A stretch of 64,000 bases of DNA from assembly GCA_937966555.1 (NCBI GenBank), contig CALCLY010000011.1:100918-164917 (forward strand), in the 5' to 3' direction. This stretch comes from CALCLY01 sp900552775 (GTDB lineage: Bacteria > Bacillota > Clostridia > UMGS1883 > UMGS1540). This document shows positions 53,677 through 62,890 of the stretch, piece by piece (the stretch's first letter is position 1; each line of letters starts with the position of its first letter). The notes under the pieces were generated by a model. It did no database searches. It was not told where the DNA came from and was given only the letters and a program-made list of their open reading frames with translations. A program made the position numbers and the translations under genes.

Positions 53677-54861
53677 ATGAAAATTGTTATGCTGACTTTA
53701 GGAAGTTTCCCGCATGAAGGTGGGGTCTCTTCTCATATTACAGAAATGAAAAAAGCATTGAAAGCCATGGGACACGAGGTTATGGTTATATCTGACAATA
53801 CACATAATAAACTGCGGAAGATTGTTAAAATACTTATTCTGCCGATTCGCACAATATCCAAATCGCATTATATATACTCGGCACACAAACTTATGGCATG
53901 GTTTTCAGCGCGTGTTTGTTCCGGCATAAAATGTACGGATATTATTATAGCTAATGAGCCGGCTACGGCTACGGGAATTACACGCAATAAAAAGCTCCGT
54001 AATATACCAAAGTTTTTAACGATGCATTCTTATTTTGGGATCGAAAGCAAAATTGACGGGAAAAAGGTTTCGGACAAACTATATAAGAAAATTCTTGCTT
54101 ATGAAAATGAATGCTTGAAAAGCATTAATGGTATAGTGTGCGTTGATGAAAGAATAAAAGAACATGTTATGCAGGTTTTAAAAAAAGAAAATATACATAC
54201 GCTTGATAACAAGGTTAAAGCTGTTTCAAATTTTACAGATACCGACAGATTCAAACCTGTTGATAAAGCCGTAAAGAAGTCTTTGAGAAAAAAATATAAT
54301 ATTAATGAAAATAGAATAATCTGCTTATGCGCCAGACGTTTGGTTGAAAAAAACGGAGTAGAGTATGCAGTGAGAGCTATGGAATATTTGCCAGATGAAT
54401 TTCTTTTACTTATAATTGGAAATGGACCGGAACAGGATAAAATAAAAGAATTAATCAAAAATAAATCTTTGAGTGAGAAGATTTTGTTGTTGGGCGGCGT
54501 TTCGAACGAGAATATAGATGAGTTTTATAAATTGTCTGATATTTCCATAGTTCCGTCAATTACCGTTTTGGGATTGCAGGAAGCGACATCTATAACGGCA
54601 ATAGAAAGCATGGCGTGCGGGATACCTACCGTGGTCAGCGAAATAGGCGGCCTCAGGCAACTGGTGGTGGATGGAGAAACCGGCTTCTTCACAGAGGAAA
54701 AAGATTTCTGCGGAATTGCTGAAAGTATATCGGGGTTGTGCAAAAATCCAGAATTATATAAAAAAATTTCGATTAAATGTCGTAAATATATAGAAGAAAA
54801 TCATTCCGCATATGCAGCAGCCAAAGAATACTTGAAAACATATGAAGATTTTTTAAAATAA
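53677..54861 (+). CDS. Glycosyltransferase family 4 protein
   Basis: 394 residues. Typical N-terminus GSFPHEGGVSSHITEMKKAL, and GT4 donor motifs CARRLVEKNGVEYAVRAMEY and PSITVLGLQEATSITAIESM with E-x7-E. Start at 53677 has TGGAGA upstream; a longer frame overlapping the polymerase gene lacks a ribosome site. Confidence 0.9.
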   Translation: MKIVMLTLGSFPHEGGVSSHITEMKKALKAMGHEVMVISDNTHNKLRKIVKILILPIRTISKSHYIYSAHKLMAWFSARVCSGIKCTDIIIANEPATATGITRNKKLRNIPKFLTMHSYFGIESKIDGKKVSDKLYKKILAYENECLKSINGIVCVDERIKEHVMQVLKKENIHTLDNKVKAVSNFTDTDRFKPVDKAVKKSLRKKYNINENRIICLCARRLVEKNGVEYAVRAMEYLPDEFLLLIIGNGPEQDKIKELIKNKSLSEKILLLGGVSNENIDEFYKLSDISIVPSITVLGLQEATSITAIESMACGIPTVVSEIGGLRQLVVDGETGFFTEEKDFCGIAESISGLCKNPELYKKISIKCRKYIEENHSAYAAAKEYLKTYEDFLK

Positions 54862-54912
54862 CAGACGAACATGATGGTATAACAGAAGGTTTATAAAGGA
54901 GCTGAAAGCAAA

Positions 54913-56460
54913 ATAGAAAACAGAGCGGAAAAACTTATAAAAAACACAAACGCGGCAATAATTTGTCAGTGTATGACGATTTTTTTAAAATTTATCGTTA
55001 GAACTGTATTTGTATATTGTTTGGGTGTGGAGTATTTGGGCGTTAATGGATTATTTACCAATATACTCTCAATACTCAATCTGACTGAAATGGGGTTTGG
55101 AGCCTCAATAGTATACAACTTATATAAATATTTGGCTGTCGGAGATAAATGTGAAGTTAGTAAATATGTAAATGTGTTCAGGAAAATATATGCAGTTATT
55201 GGAGTGTTGATTTTCGTATTAGGAATGATTCTGACTCCTTTTTTGCATGTTTTTATAAAAGACACTCCGAATGTTGGGAATATTAGATTTATATACTTTT
55301 TGTATTTGGCAGATAGTGTTTCTTCGTATTTTTTTGCTCATTACAGAGAGCTGTTGCAAGCTGATCAAAAAGGATATATTAATTACATAAACAGACTTTT
55401 CTTTGTAATACTGCAAAGTTTGGCGCAGATAATCATATTAGTTTTGTTAAAAAACTTTTATTTATACTTAAGTGTCAACATTGTCGTGCAATATTTGTCC
55501 GGCATGAAAATCAGACGAAAAGCGCTGAAAGTTTACCCGTTTCTAAAAGAAAAGTGTAAAGATAAACTGTCAAAAGAGCAAAAGGATGAACTTTTTCGAA
55601 ATTCAAAAGCATTGTTTTATCATATGATAGGTTTTGCAATGCTGAATTCAACCGATAATATTATAATTTCGTCTTTTATTGGAACAGTTGCTGTTGGAAA
55701 ATATTCAAATTACGCTTTGATTCAAAGTATATTAACCGGTTTAATTGCATTGTTTACTGCAAATATACAAGCAACTGTCGGAAATGTATGCGCAAAAGAA
55801 AACGATGAACAACAAATTGCAATTCTAATGAGAGTTAACTTTATTATTGTTTTGTTGTATGGAATTGTTCTTTCGGGGATGTATATTACGGCGAATTCAT
55901 TTATTGAAATATGGGTTGGGGCAGATTATGTATTATCTGAAAATATTTTATTTGCATTTTACATAAATGCTTTTTTGCTGGGAATAAGGAGTGTGATTTC
56001 TGTCTATATTACAGCTCTCGGATTATTCTATAGAACAAGGACAAAACCGTTTTTTGAGGTAACAATCAATTTGATATTTTCTATAGTTTTAGTAAAAAGA
56101 ATTGGCATGACGGGAGTTTTCGCGGGGACATTAATTTCGTTTGTTACTACAAATCTTTGGTATGAACCATTTGTATTATTTAAATGCCATTATAAAAAAG
56201 GTTTATGGCAGTATTATAGAAATTGTGCAGGATATGTTTTGCTAGTTTTTATTTGTATATTTATTAACAGAACAATTTGTTCATTTATTCATTTAACGGG
56301 AATACCAAATGTAGTTTTCAGAGCAGTTATTTCGATTGCGATACCAATTTTGACATTTTCATTTGTTTATCGAAATACAAGTGAGTACTTATATTTAAAA
56401 AAATTAGCCTTACAAAAGGTAAAGAATCTTTTTAGAAAAGATGAAATAATATCTGATTGA
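54913..56460 (+). CDS. Wzx-type oligosaccharide flippase with a non-standard (ATA) start
   Basis: MOP-superfamily flippase, about 515 residues and 12-14 transmembrane segments. The conserved N-terminus is NRAEKLIKNTNAAI followed by FIVRTVFVYCLGVEYLGVNG. This homologous part begins before the first ATG (54973). Reading back, the frame is open to 54883 with no ATG, GTG or TTG; ATA at 54913 (ATA-GAA-AAC-AGA) sits 11 bases after AAAGGAG, where an ATG is expected. Either ATA is used, the start mutated from ATG, or translation begins at 54973 and loses the first helix. Confidence 0.78.
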   Translation: MENRAEKLIKNTNAAIICQCMTIFLKFIVRTVFVYCLGVEYLGVNGLFTNILSILNLTEMGFGASIVYNLYKYLAVGDKCEVSKYVNVFRKIYAVIGVLIFVLGMILTPFLHVFIKDTPNVGNIRFIYFLYLADSVSSYFFAHYRELLQADQKGYINYINRLFFVILQSLAQIIILVLLKNFYLYLSVNIVVQYLSGMKIRRKALKVYPFLKEKCKDKLSKEQKDELFRNSKALFYHMIGFAMLNSTDNIIISSFIGTVAVGKYSNYALIQSILTGLIALFTANIQATVGNVCAKENDEQQIAILMRVNFIIVLLYGIVLSGMYITANSFIEIWVGADYVLSENILFAFYINAFLLGIRSVISVYITALGLFYRTRTKPFFEVTINLIFSIVLVKRIGMTGVFAGTLISFVTTNLWYEPFVLFKCHYKKGLWQYYRNCAGYVLLVFICIFINRTICSFIHLTGIPNVVFRAVISIAIPILTFSFVYRNTSEYLYLKKLALQKVKNLFRKDEIISD

Positions 56461-56481
56461 AAAATAACAGGAGGCATCGGT

Positions 56482-57147
56482 ATGCACGAAGGGCACAGAG
56501 GGCGAATGAGAGAAAAATACATTAAAAACGGCATAGATTCTCTTGCGGAGCATGAAGTTTTGGAAATGCTTTTATACTATTCCGTGCCGCGCGGAAACAC
56601 AAATGAAACGGCTCATTTGCTTTTAAAGGAATTCGGCTGTATAGCGAACGTGTTTGACGCGGACGTTAAAGATCTCATGCATGTGAAGGGTGTGGGTGAA
56701 CAAAGCGCGGTGCTTATAAAAATGATAAAGGACATGGCTTCTTACTATAACCGCAGTGTGTGGAGCGAAAGACCGACGCTTTCAAACTCCGTAGATACGG
56801 GACTGTATCTTGTGGATATGATAGGTTCTCCATCGGACGAATGTTTTTATCTGCTGTCGCTTAATGCGGCAAGAAAAGTTTTAAGTTTTAATCTGATAGA
56901 GCGCGGCACGGTAAACAGCTCCTCGGTGAGCGTAAGAAAAGTTGTGGAGCACGCTGTGAAAAACAGAGCAAGCAGTGTGGTTTTTGCACATAACCACCCT
57001 TCCGGAAGACTTGTGCCGTCGGAAAATGATATAGAACTGACAAAACTTTTGGAGAGGGCATTTGAGCCCATCGGAATAGCGGCGCTGGATCATTTTATCG
57101 TTGGAGGCGGAGGATATTTAAGTATGTCGGAGGCAGGATATTTTTGA
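56482..57147 (+). CDS. radC: RadC-like JAB domain protein
   Basis: 221 residues. An N-terminal HhH region (LMHVKGVGEQSAVLIKMI) and a JAMM-type metal site HNHPSGRLVPSEND are present. The historical DNA-repair role is doubtful and the biochemical function is unsettled. AGGAGG is 7 bases upstream. The next gene overlaps its stop. Confidence 0.93.
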   Translation: MHEGHRGRMREKYIKNGIDSLAEHEVLEMLLYYSVPRGNTNETAHLLLKEFGCIANVFDADVKDLMHVKGVGEQSAVLIKMIKDMASYYNRSVWSERPTLSNSVDTGLYLVDMIGSPSDECFYLLSLNAARKVLSFNLIERGTVNSSSVSVRKVVEHAVKNRASSVVFAHNHPSGRLVPSENDIELTKLLERAFEPIGIAALDHFIVGGGGYLSMSEAGYF

Positions 57148-58022
57148 GTAGTAAATGCATGCTGTGCCCGAGAATGTGCTCGGTTGACAGAAAAGAAACC
57201 GTGGGTTTCTGCGGTATGAAGGACACTCTCAAAGCGGCAAGATGCGCGCCGCATTTTTGGGAAGAGCCGCCAATAAGCGGAAAGCGCGGCTCAGGAGCAA
57301 TATTTTTTTCCGGCTGCAATTTAAGGTGTGTATATTGCCAGAATTTTAAAATAAGTTCAGGGGGCTTTGGAAAGGAAATTTCAGATGAAAAACTTGAAGA
57401 GCTCATGCTGTCGCTGCAGAATAGAGGGGTGCACAATATAAACCTTGTCACACCGACTCATTTTGCCGGCAGAATTTGCAGAGTGCTTGATAAGATAAAG
57501 CCAAAACTCTATATACCCGTTATATATAATTGCGGAGGCTATGAAAGTGAAGAGACACTTAAGAATCTGAACGGGCTTATAGATATATATCTTCCGGATT
57601 TTAAGTATAAAAGCGAGGAGGCGGCTGTGCGTTTGAGCCGTGCTCCGCATTATTTTGAGATTGCGTCAAAAGCGCTTGAAACTATGGTAAAGCAAGTCGG
57701 CAAACCGAGAATAACGGACGGAATAATGCAAAGCGGCGTTATTGTGCGCCATATGGTGCTGCCGGGTTTCTCAAGCGACAGTTTGGAAATTTTAAAATAT
57801 CTTGATTCCTCATATGAAAAGGGCGAGATATTGCTGAGCCTTATGAGTCAGTATACTCCCCAAAATAACTGTGCCGACAAAAAACTTGCCAGACGCGTTA
57901 CGTCTTTTGAATACAGCAGAGCGGCGGACTTTGCTTTAAAATGTGGGTTTAAAGGTTTTTTTCAGGAGCGTTCATCGGCGAAAACGACATATACGCCGGA
58001 TTTTGACTTAAGCGGCATTTAG
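57144..58022 (+). CDS. Radical SAM protein, PflA-like (COG1313 type)
   Basis: 292 residues. N-terminal extra cysteines (CMLCPRMCSVDR, and GFCGMKD) precede the radical SAM motif CNLRCVYCQN; the later RHMVLPG and SQYTP motifs are typical. The family is predicted to activate or modify proteins; substrate unknown. TTG start at 57144 overlaps the radC stop; the first Cys cluster makes a later start at 57159 less likely. Confidence 0.87.
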   Translation: MSSKCMLCPRMCSVDRKETVGFCGMKDTLKAARCAPHFWEEPPISGKRGSGAIFFSGCNLRCVYCQNFKISSGGFGKEISDEKLEELMLSLQNRGVHNINLVTPTHFAGRICRVLDKIKPKLYIPVIYNCGGYESEETLKNLNGLIDIYLPDFKYKSEEAAVRLSRAPHYFEIASKALETMVKQVGKPRITDGIMQSGVIVRHMVLPGFSSDSLEILKYLDSSYEKGEILLSLMSQYTPQNNCADKKLARRVTSFEYSRAADFALKCGFKGFFQERSSAKTTYTPDFDLSGI

Positions 58023-58034
58023 TTTTAAAATTGT

Positions 58035-58063
58035 TTGACAAACGTGCATGGCTGTGTTACAAT
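58035..58063 (+). promoter_or_regulatory. Promoter of the Wzz/kinase operon
   Basis: TTGACA (58035-58040), 17-base spacer, TACAAT (58058-58063). Confidence 0.85.
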
Positions 58064-58121
58064 ATTATCGGAGATATAAGTTTTATATTGCGCCGACGCA
58101 ATGCGGCGAACGGAGATTATT

Positions 58122-58808
58122 ATGGATAACCGAAAAGAACAGGGTCTTACCGCCGAAAAGCTGATGAGGCTCTTTATCGAAAAATGGTATATATGTTTAA
58201 TAAGCGTAGTCGTGACAATGCTTGCCGGAATGTATTTTTTTGTTATAAACGCACCGGCTACATACACCGCGTATACAACGATTTATGTAACCGACGAGAC
58301 AGAAGAAAAAAACGTCGGAGCGGCACAGGAAAGCACCGCACTTACAGTAAACGAGAAGCTTGCCAAGGACTATGCCATTATAGCGCGGAGCAACAGGGTT
58401 TTAAATACGGTAAAGGCAAATATGCCAAACCTTGATTTGCCGCAGTCTGCAATAGGTGTAAAAGCATATCCGGATTCCAGAATACTTGAGGTATCGGTGA
58501 CGGGAAAAGATCCTGTATTAATGGCTGAAGCGGCAAACGAAATTACGGAAGTGCTTATAAAAGAAGTCAGCGAGATAATCAGCAAAAACAATATTCAGAT
58601 CATAGATTTGGCATCAGTTCCGCAGCAGCCGAATGTAATAAATCCGAAAATATGCCTTATAGCATCATTTTTGGTCGGGCTGATTTTGGGAGTACTTATT
58701 ATTCTTTGTGTTGAAATTTTTGACACAAGGATAAAAGGCCCCGAAGATTTTAAAGAACATTTTAATGAGCCGGTTTTGGGAGTTATTCCAAAATATGACG
58801 GAAAGTAA
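58122..58808 (+). CDS. Wzz/CapA-like polysaccharide chain-length regulator (kinase modulator)
   Basis: 228 residues: transmembrane helix near 24-44, an extracytoplasmic Wzz domain with TYTAYTTIYVTDE and LTVNEKLAKDYAIIARS, and a second helix near 188-208 followed by a short cytosolic tail that would activate the kinase. SVPQQPNVINPK before the second helix is a family hallmark. Start at 58122 has CGGAGAT upstream. It forms an operon with the kinase. Confidence 0.92.
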   Translation: MDNRKEQGLTAEKLMRLFIEKWYICLISVVVTMLAGMYFFVINAPATYTAYTTIYVTDETEEKNVGAAQESTALTVNEKLAKDYAIIARSNRVLNTVKANMPNLDLPQSAIGVKAYPDSRILEVSVTGKDPVLMAEAANEITEVLIKEVSEIISKNNIQIIDLASVPQQPNVINPKICLIASFLVGLILGVLIILCVEIFDTRIKGPEDFKEHFNEPVLGVIPKYDGK

Positions 58809-58810
58809 AT

Positions 58811-59512
58811 ATGCCGGAAGGAAAAAGCAGAATGAAAAAAACGGGAAAATCCGAACGAATATACATTGACATAAACGATGACGCTCCCGCAATGGAAGCA
58901 TATCGTATGCTTAAAACAAATATTGAGTTTTCAAATTCGGTAAATCCGATTAAAAAAATACTTATTACAAGCTCTGTTGCCGGTGAGGGAAAATCCACCA
59001 CTGTATACAACCTTGCAAAGGTGTTTGCGCTCGGCGGCGACAAAACGCTTATAATTGATCTTGATTTAAGGCGTCCCGTAATACACAGAATTATAGGGGA
59101 AAAGCCGGAGCACGGAATTACATCACTTATTATCGGCAAGAAAACTGCGGAAGAAATCATTACCCCTACGAAAACGGATAATCTTTATTTTATTTCATGC
59201 GGTGAAAGACCTGTAAATCCTGCGGAAATGCTTTCGTCAAATGCACTTGCGGAAGCTGTGGAAGAGCTGTGCGGGAAATTTGACATTATTTTGCTTGACT
59301 CGCCGCCATCTGCCGCACTTGCGGACGCGGCTATAATATCAAGATTTGCCGATACGGTGTTGCTTGTGGTTTCGGCGGGACAAACAAGCTATGCGGATGT
59401 TGAAAATTCGCTTGATAATTTAAAAAAAGCAAATGCCCGTGTTGCGGGTGTTATAATGAATAATGTAACAAAGAAGTCCAGAGGTTATAAGTATTATAAT
59501 TATGATTATTAA
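58811..59512 (+). CDS. Tyrosine-protein kinase of exopolysaccharide synthesis (CapB/YwqD type)
   Basis: 233 residues, BY-kinase. Walker A SVAGEGKST, Walker A' LIIDLDLRRP, Walker B ILLDSPP, and a C-terminal tyrosine cluster (GYKYYNYDY) that is autophosphorylated in the family. It acts with the membrane partner encoded just upstream, the split arrangement typical of Bacillota. It lies about 2.4 kb from the glycosyltransferase cluster, which it probably regulates. Confidence 0.94.
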   Translation: MPEGKSRMKKTGKSERIYIDINDDAPAMEAYRMLKTNIEFSNSVNPIKKILITSSVAGEGKSTTVYNLAKVFALGGDKTLIIDLDLRRPVIHRIIGEKPEHGITSLIIGKKTAEEIITPTKTDNLYFISCGERPVNPAEMLSSNALAEAVEELCGKFDIILLDSPPSAALADAAIISRFADTVLLVVSAGQTSYADVENSLDNLKKANARVAGVIMNNVTKKSRGYKYYNYDY

Positions 59513-59532
59513 AAGATAAGAAGGGGTAAAAC

Positions 59533-61665
59533 ATGCGCAGCTTTTTTTCATATGTTAAGAGCGGTATGAAAACACGGCTTTTCGGAAGAATCATCAGCTG
59601 TGCTGCTGTGCTTTGTTTCATTCTGTCTTTTATACCGGTACAGGCTGCCGTGCAGACGGCGGAAGATATGCTTTCGGCAGGATTTAATCACTATGTGGGT
59701 GTAAACAAATACGGCAGAGTGTACGCTGCCGGAGATAACAGCTTTGGTCAGTGTAACACCTATGGCTGGAATAATGTTATAAAAGCGGCAGCAGGAAAAT
59801 ATTTTTCTGCTGCTTTGCTTTCGGACGGGAGTGTTGTAACGTGCGGAGATGAAAATATAGATACGTCTTCGTGGAGCGGCATTACGGATATTGCCGTAGG
59901 AGGCGGAACGGGTAAAAGCGACCGCGACGGGTTTATGGTCGGGCTTAAATCTGACGGCAGTTTGATTGCAAGCGGATCGGATATTGATTTGTCGCATATT
60001 GCAGGTGCAAAAAAAATTGCGGCAGGCGGCGCTCATGTGCTTGCGCTGCTTTCGGACGGTACTGTTGCTGCTGCCGGAAATGCAGTTGCATGCACAACGT
60101 CATCGTGGAGCGGAGTGACAGGCGTTTTTGCAGCCGGAAATCTTTCTGTGGGACTTAAAAATGACGGTACGCTTCTGTATGCGGGAGAAGCGGTAATGTG
60201 TCCGGGGGATGACGCAAACGATCCTTCATATTGGAAGCCTTCGGAATGGACAGACATAAAAACTTTGGATATAGCTTTGGACGCACATTTGCGCGGCGTA
60301 GTTGTCGGAGTAAAAAATGACGGCACTGTTTTAACGGATGCACAAGATGAGGCTGTCGGAGAAGATGCGGCTGCTGCATTTAAAGTGGGAATGCTGAAAA
60401 ATATTAAATGTGTTGCAATTAATAAAAGCAATAAAGAAACAGGTTTGCTTGCGGAGACGGAAGACGGAGCGGCTGTGCTTTGCGGAAGTCCTGTAAGCAT
60501 AATAGAAACGGATGACCTTAAAGAAGAAATAAACGGATGGAACCTTCTGCGCCGCCCGATAGAGAAAGAATGCGCTTTTCCGGATATTGCATCGGGAAAA
60601 GACGCTGTATATCTGCGTCTGCCTTCGGGGCGCGTTATGAGGTTTTCGGATGCCGTGTCGGAAGCGGAGGGTTTTGGTGAAACGTTTGGTTTATCCGTAA
60701 ATCTGCAATACGACATTTTGTCGGCAGCGGACGATGGCGGAAAAGTACATACAAATAGTACGCTGCTGTCCGAAACGGCTGAGTCGTGGGACGGAATTAT
60801 GAAAACACTGTCCGGGGTTGTTGAAGGAACAAAGCCGTTTGTCGGAGGGATAAGATGGGATGGACTTGTAAGGCTTGCCTCATCAACGACGTATGTTCCC
60901 TTTTCGCTTTCGGAGAAGAACAGCGGAAGTGTTGTAAAATCTTACGGCGCGCGGGATTTTGCGTGCGGATATTTATATACTGCGGCGCTTTTCCCCGATG
61001 GCTCGGCAAAAGTATATGTTAAAAATCAGTTTAATGATACATGTAAGCTTTATAAGCCGGTGTCGGAATGGACAGATATAAAAAAGCTTTGCGGCGGATA
61101 CAATCACATCGTCGGAATAAAAAATGACGGAAGCGTGGTTTGTGCGGGAAAAAATTCCGGGAATTATGATGGCTGGACAGACATTGTTTCGGCTGCTGCA
61201 GGATACGGGTATACGGTCGGGCTCAGAAGTGATGGAACATGTATAAGCAGTTCGGAAGATATAGATGTTTCATCATGGAAAAATATAAAAGCCGTATACG
61301 GCGGAAACAAGGTTTGTATGGGATATACAGAGGACGGCGGATTTGTCTTTGCGGGAAAAGGAACAGAAAAAATGCAGTCGGCGGTAAAAACACTTGCAAA
61401 TGCCATGATGACTGACGATTTGTTTATATGCCCCGTTCAATCAGATGAAACGCTGAGCGTTATTGTTGAAACGAACCGCGCGGAAAAAGGAAAAGTTTTT
61501 GCCGCACTATTTGACGAAAACGGTGTTTTGTGCGGTGTTCATGCAGATAACTTTGAAAGCAGCATATTTGAATTGCCGTCAAGCGGTGCAAAAAGCTGGA
61601 AAGTGTTTGTGTGGAATGAAAGTATGGAACCTATATATGCAAAAGAAGGTTTTTTCTATGAATGA
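59533..61665 (+). CDS. Secreted RCC1-like repeat protein
   Basis: 710 residues. A hydrophobic signal segment (about 14-36, ending IPVQAA) follows a basic start. The rest contains RCC1-type beta-propeller repeats, for example VGVNKYGRVYAAGDNSFGQ, VGLKNDGTLLYAGEA, and VGIKNDGSVVCAGKNSG, with W-(S/T)-(G/D)-I-(T/K) at the joins. No anchor motif is visible. RCC1-like secreted proteins are usually binding proteins; the ligand is unknown. It overlaps dprA by 8 bases. Confidence 0.85.
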   Translation: MRSFFSYVKSGMKTRLFGRIISCAAVLCFILSFIPVQAAVQTAEDMLSAGFNHYVGVNKYGRVYAAGDNSFGQCNTYGWNNVIKAAAGKYFSAALLSDGSVVTCGDENIDTSSWSGITDIAVGGGTGKSDRDGFMVGLKSDGSLIASGSDIDLSHIAGAKKIAAGGAHVLALLSDGTVAAAGNAVACTTSSWSGVTGVFAAGNLSVGLKNDGTLLYAGEAVMCPGDDANDPSYWKPSEWTDIKTLDIALDAHLRGVVVGVKNDGTVLTDAQDEAVGEDAAAAFKVGMLKNIKCVAINKSNKETGLLAETEDGAAVLCGSPVSIIETDDLKEEINGWNLLRRPIEKECAFPDIASGKDAVYLRLPSGRVMRFSDAVSEAEGFGETFGLSVNLQYDILSAADDGGKVHTNSTLLSETAESWDGIMKTLSGVVEGTKPFVGGIRWDGLVRLASSTTYVPFSLSEKNSGSVVKSYGARDFACGYLYTAALFPDGSAKVYVKNQFNDTCKLYKPVSEWTDIKKLCGGYNHIVGIKNDGSVVCAGKNSGNYDGWTDIVSAAAGYGYTVGLRSDGTCISSSEDIDVSSWKNIKAVYGGNKVCMGYTEDGGFVFAGKGTEKMQSAVKTLANAMMTDDLFICPVQSDETLSVIVETNRAEKGKVFAALFDENGVLCGVHADNFESSIFELPSSGAKSWKVFVWNESMEPIYAKEGFFYE

Positions 61666-62806
61666 AACGGTTTATTATTTGTGGCTGAATTTTATTGAAG
61701 ATATTTTGACATCAAAAAAATGTGAACTTTTGGAGCATTTCGGAAGTGCTGAGAATGTATACAAAGCCGAAAAGTCGGAATACATGGTTTGTGATTTTCT
61801 GACGGACGGGAACATAAAGGAACTTGAAAAGAAGGATTTGCAGCGCGCCGAAAAAGAATTGGCCGCTGCGCAAAGTCTCGGGATAAAGCTTATCAAGATA
61901 GGGGATTCTCACTATCCTCCGGAACTTTTGAATATACCCGATCCGCCCGTGATTTTGTATGCATTCGGAAATACGGCTATGCTTAAAAGCAGATTGATGT
62001 TTTGCATTGTCGGATCAAGAAAAGCCAGTGATTACGGCATAACAAGCGCTGCGGCGGTATCAACCCAGCTTGCAGAATGCGGCATGACAATTGTAAGCGG
62101 ATGTGCACTCGGAGTAGACAGTGCGGCGCACATGGGAGCTTTGAGGGCCGGAGGAAAAACAGTAGGCGTTGCGGCGTGCGGACTTAATGTTGATTATCCG
62201 AGCGGCAATCATCCGCTGAGAGAAGATATAATAAAAAGCGGAGTGATGATAAGTGAATTTCCGCTTAATACTCCGCCGCTTGCGTATAATTTTCCAAAAA
62301 GAAACGGAATATTAAGCGGAATGTGTCTCGGAACTGCCGTTATTGAAGCAGGGCGAAAAAGCGGAGCGCTTTTAACCGCAAGGCATGCATATGAGCAAAA
62401 CAGAGATGTTTTCGCGCTGCCGGGCAATATCACAAGCAGAAATTCGGCAGGCGCCAACGAGCTTATCAGAGACGGGGCAATTCCGCTTCTTGATGCGGAA
62501 ACAATTTTAAGCGAGTATATGACGAGATACCCCGAACTTTTTGCCGCTGAAGAAAACACGGAGGAAGACAGTGATACTTACGAAAATGGAGAAAACAATG
62601 TCATTGCGGCTGCGGAATTATTTGATGCGGACGCGTCTTCGGAAGAGAAAAAAATACTCTCCGCACTGCTTTCGGAGCCGCTGAGAATTGATGAGATTGC
62701 CGTAAAAACCGGAATTGACGCGTCAAGGCTCGGTGCAATTTTGACGATGATGCAAATAAAAGGAAAAGTGCGCTGCTTGGGTGAAAACATCTATACGCGG
62801 CTTTGA
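61658..62806 (+). CDS. dprA: DNA-processing protein DprA
   Basis: 382 residues. An N-terminal SAM-like part, the Rossmann DNA-processing domain (IVGSRKASDYG, SGCALGVDSAAHMGALRAGG and VFALPGNITSRNSAGANELI) and a C-terminal winged helix (about 325-382). It loads RecA on incoming single-stranded DNA. Start at 61658 has AGAAGG upstream and lies within the end of the RCC1-like gene. No topA or other competence genes are adjacent. Confidence 0.95.
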   Translation: MNETVYYLWLNFIEDILTSKKCELLEHFGSAENVYKAEKSEYMVCDFLTDGNIKELEKKDLQRAEKELAAAQSLGIKLIKIGDSHYPPELLNIPDPPVILYAFGNTAMLKSRLMFCIVGSRKASDYGITSAAAVSTQLAECGMTIVSGCALGVDSAAHMGALRAGGKTVGVAACGLNVDYPSGNHPLREDIIKSGVMISEFPLNTPPLAYNFPKRNGILSGMCLGTAVIEAGRKSGALLTARHAYEQNRDVFALPGNITSRNSAGANELIRDGAIPLLDAETILSEYMTRYPELFAAEENTEEDSDTYENGENNVIAAAELFDADASSEEKKILSALLSEPLRIDEIAVKTGIDASRLGAILTMMQIKGKVRCLGENIYTRL

Positions 62807-62825
62807 TGCGGATTTAATTAAAGTC

Positions 62826-62854
62826 TTGCCATTTTGATATTGACATGTTATAAT
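62826..62854 (+). promoter_or_regulatory. Promoter of the lipoprotein gene
   Basis: TTGCCA (62826-62831), 17-base spacer, TATAAT (62849-62854). Confidence 0.78.
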
Positions 62855-62890
62855 AAATATAAAAACAAACTGAAATCGGAGGGAATAAAC

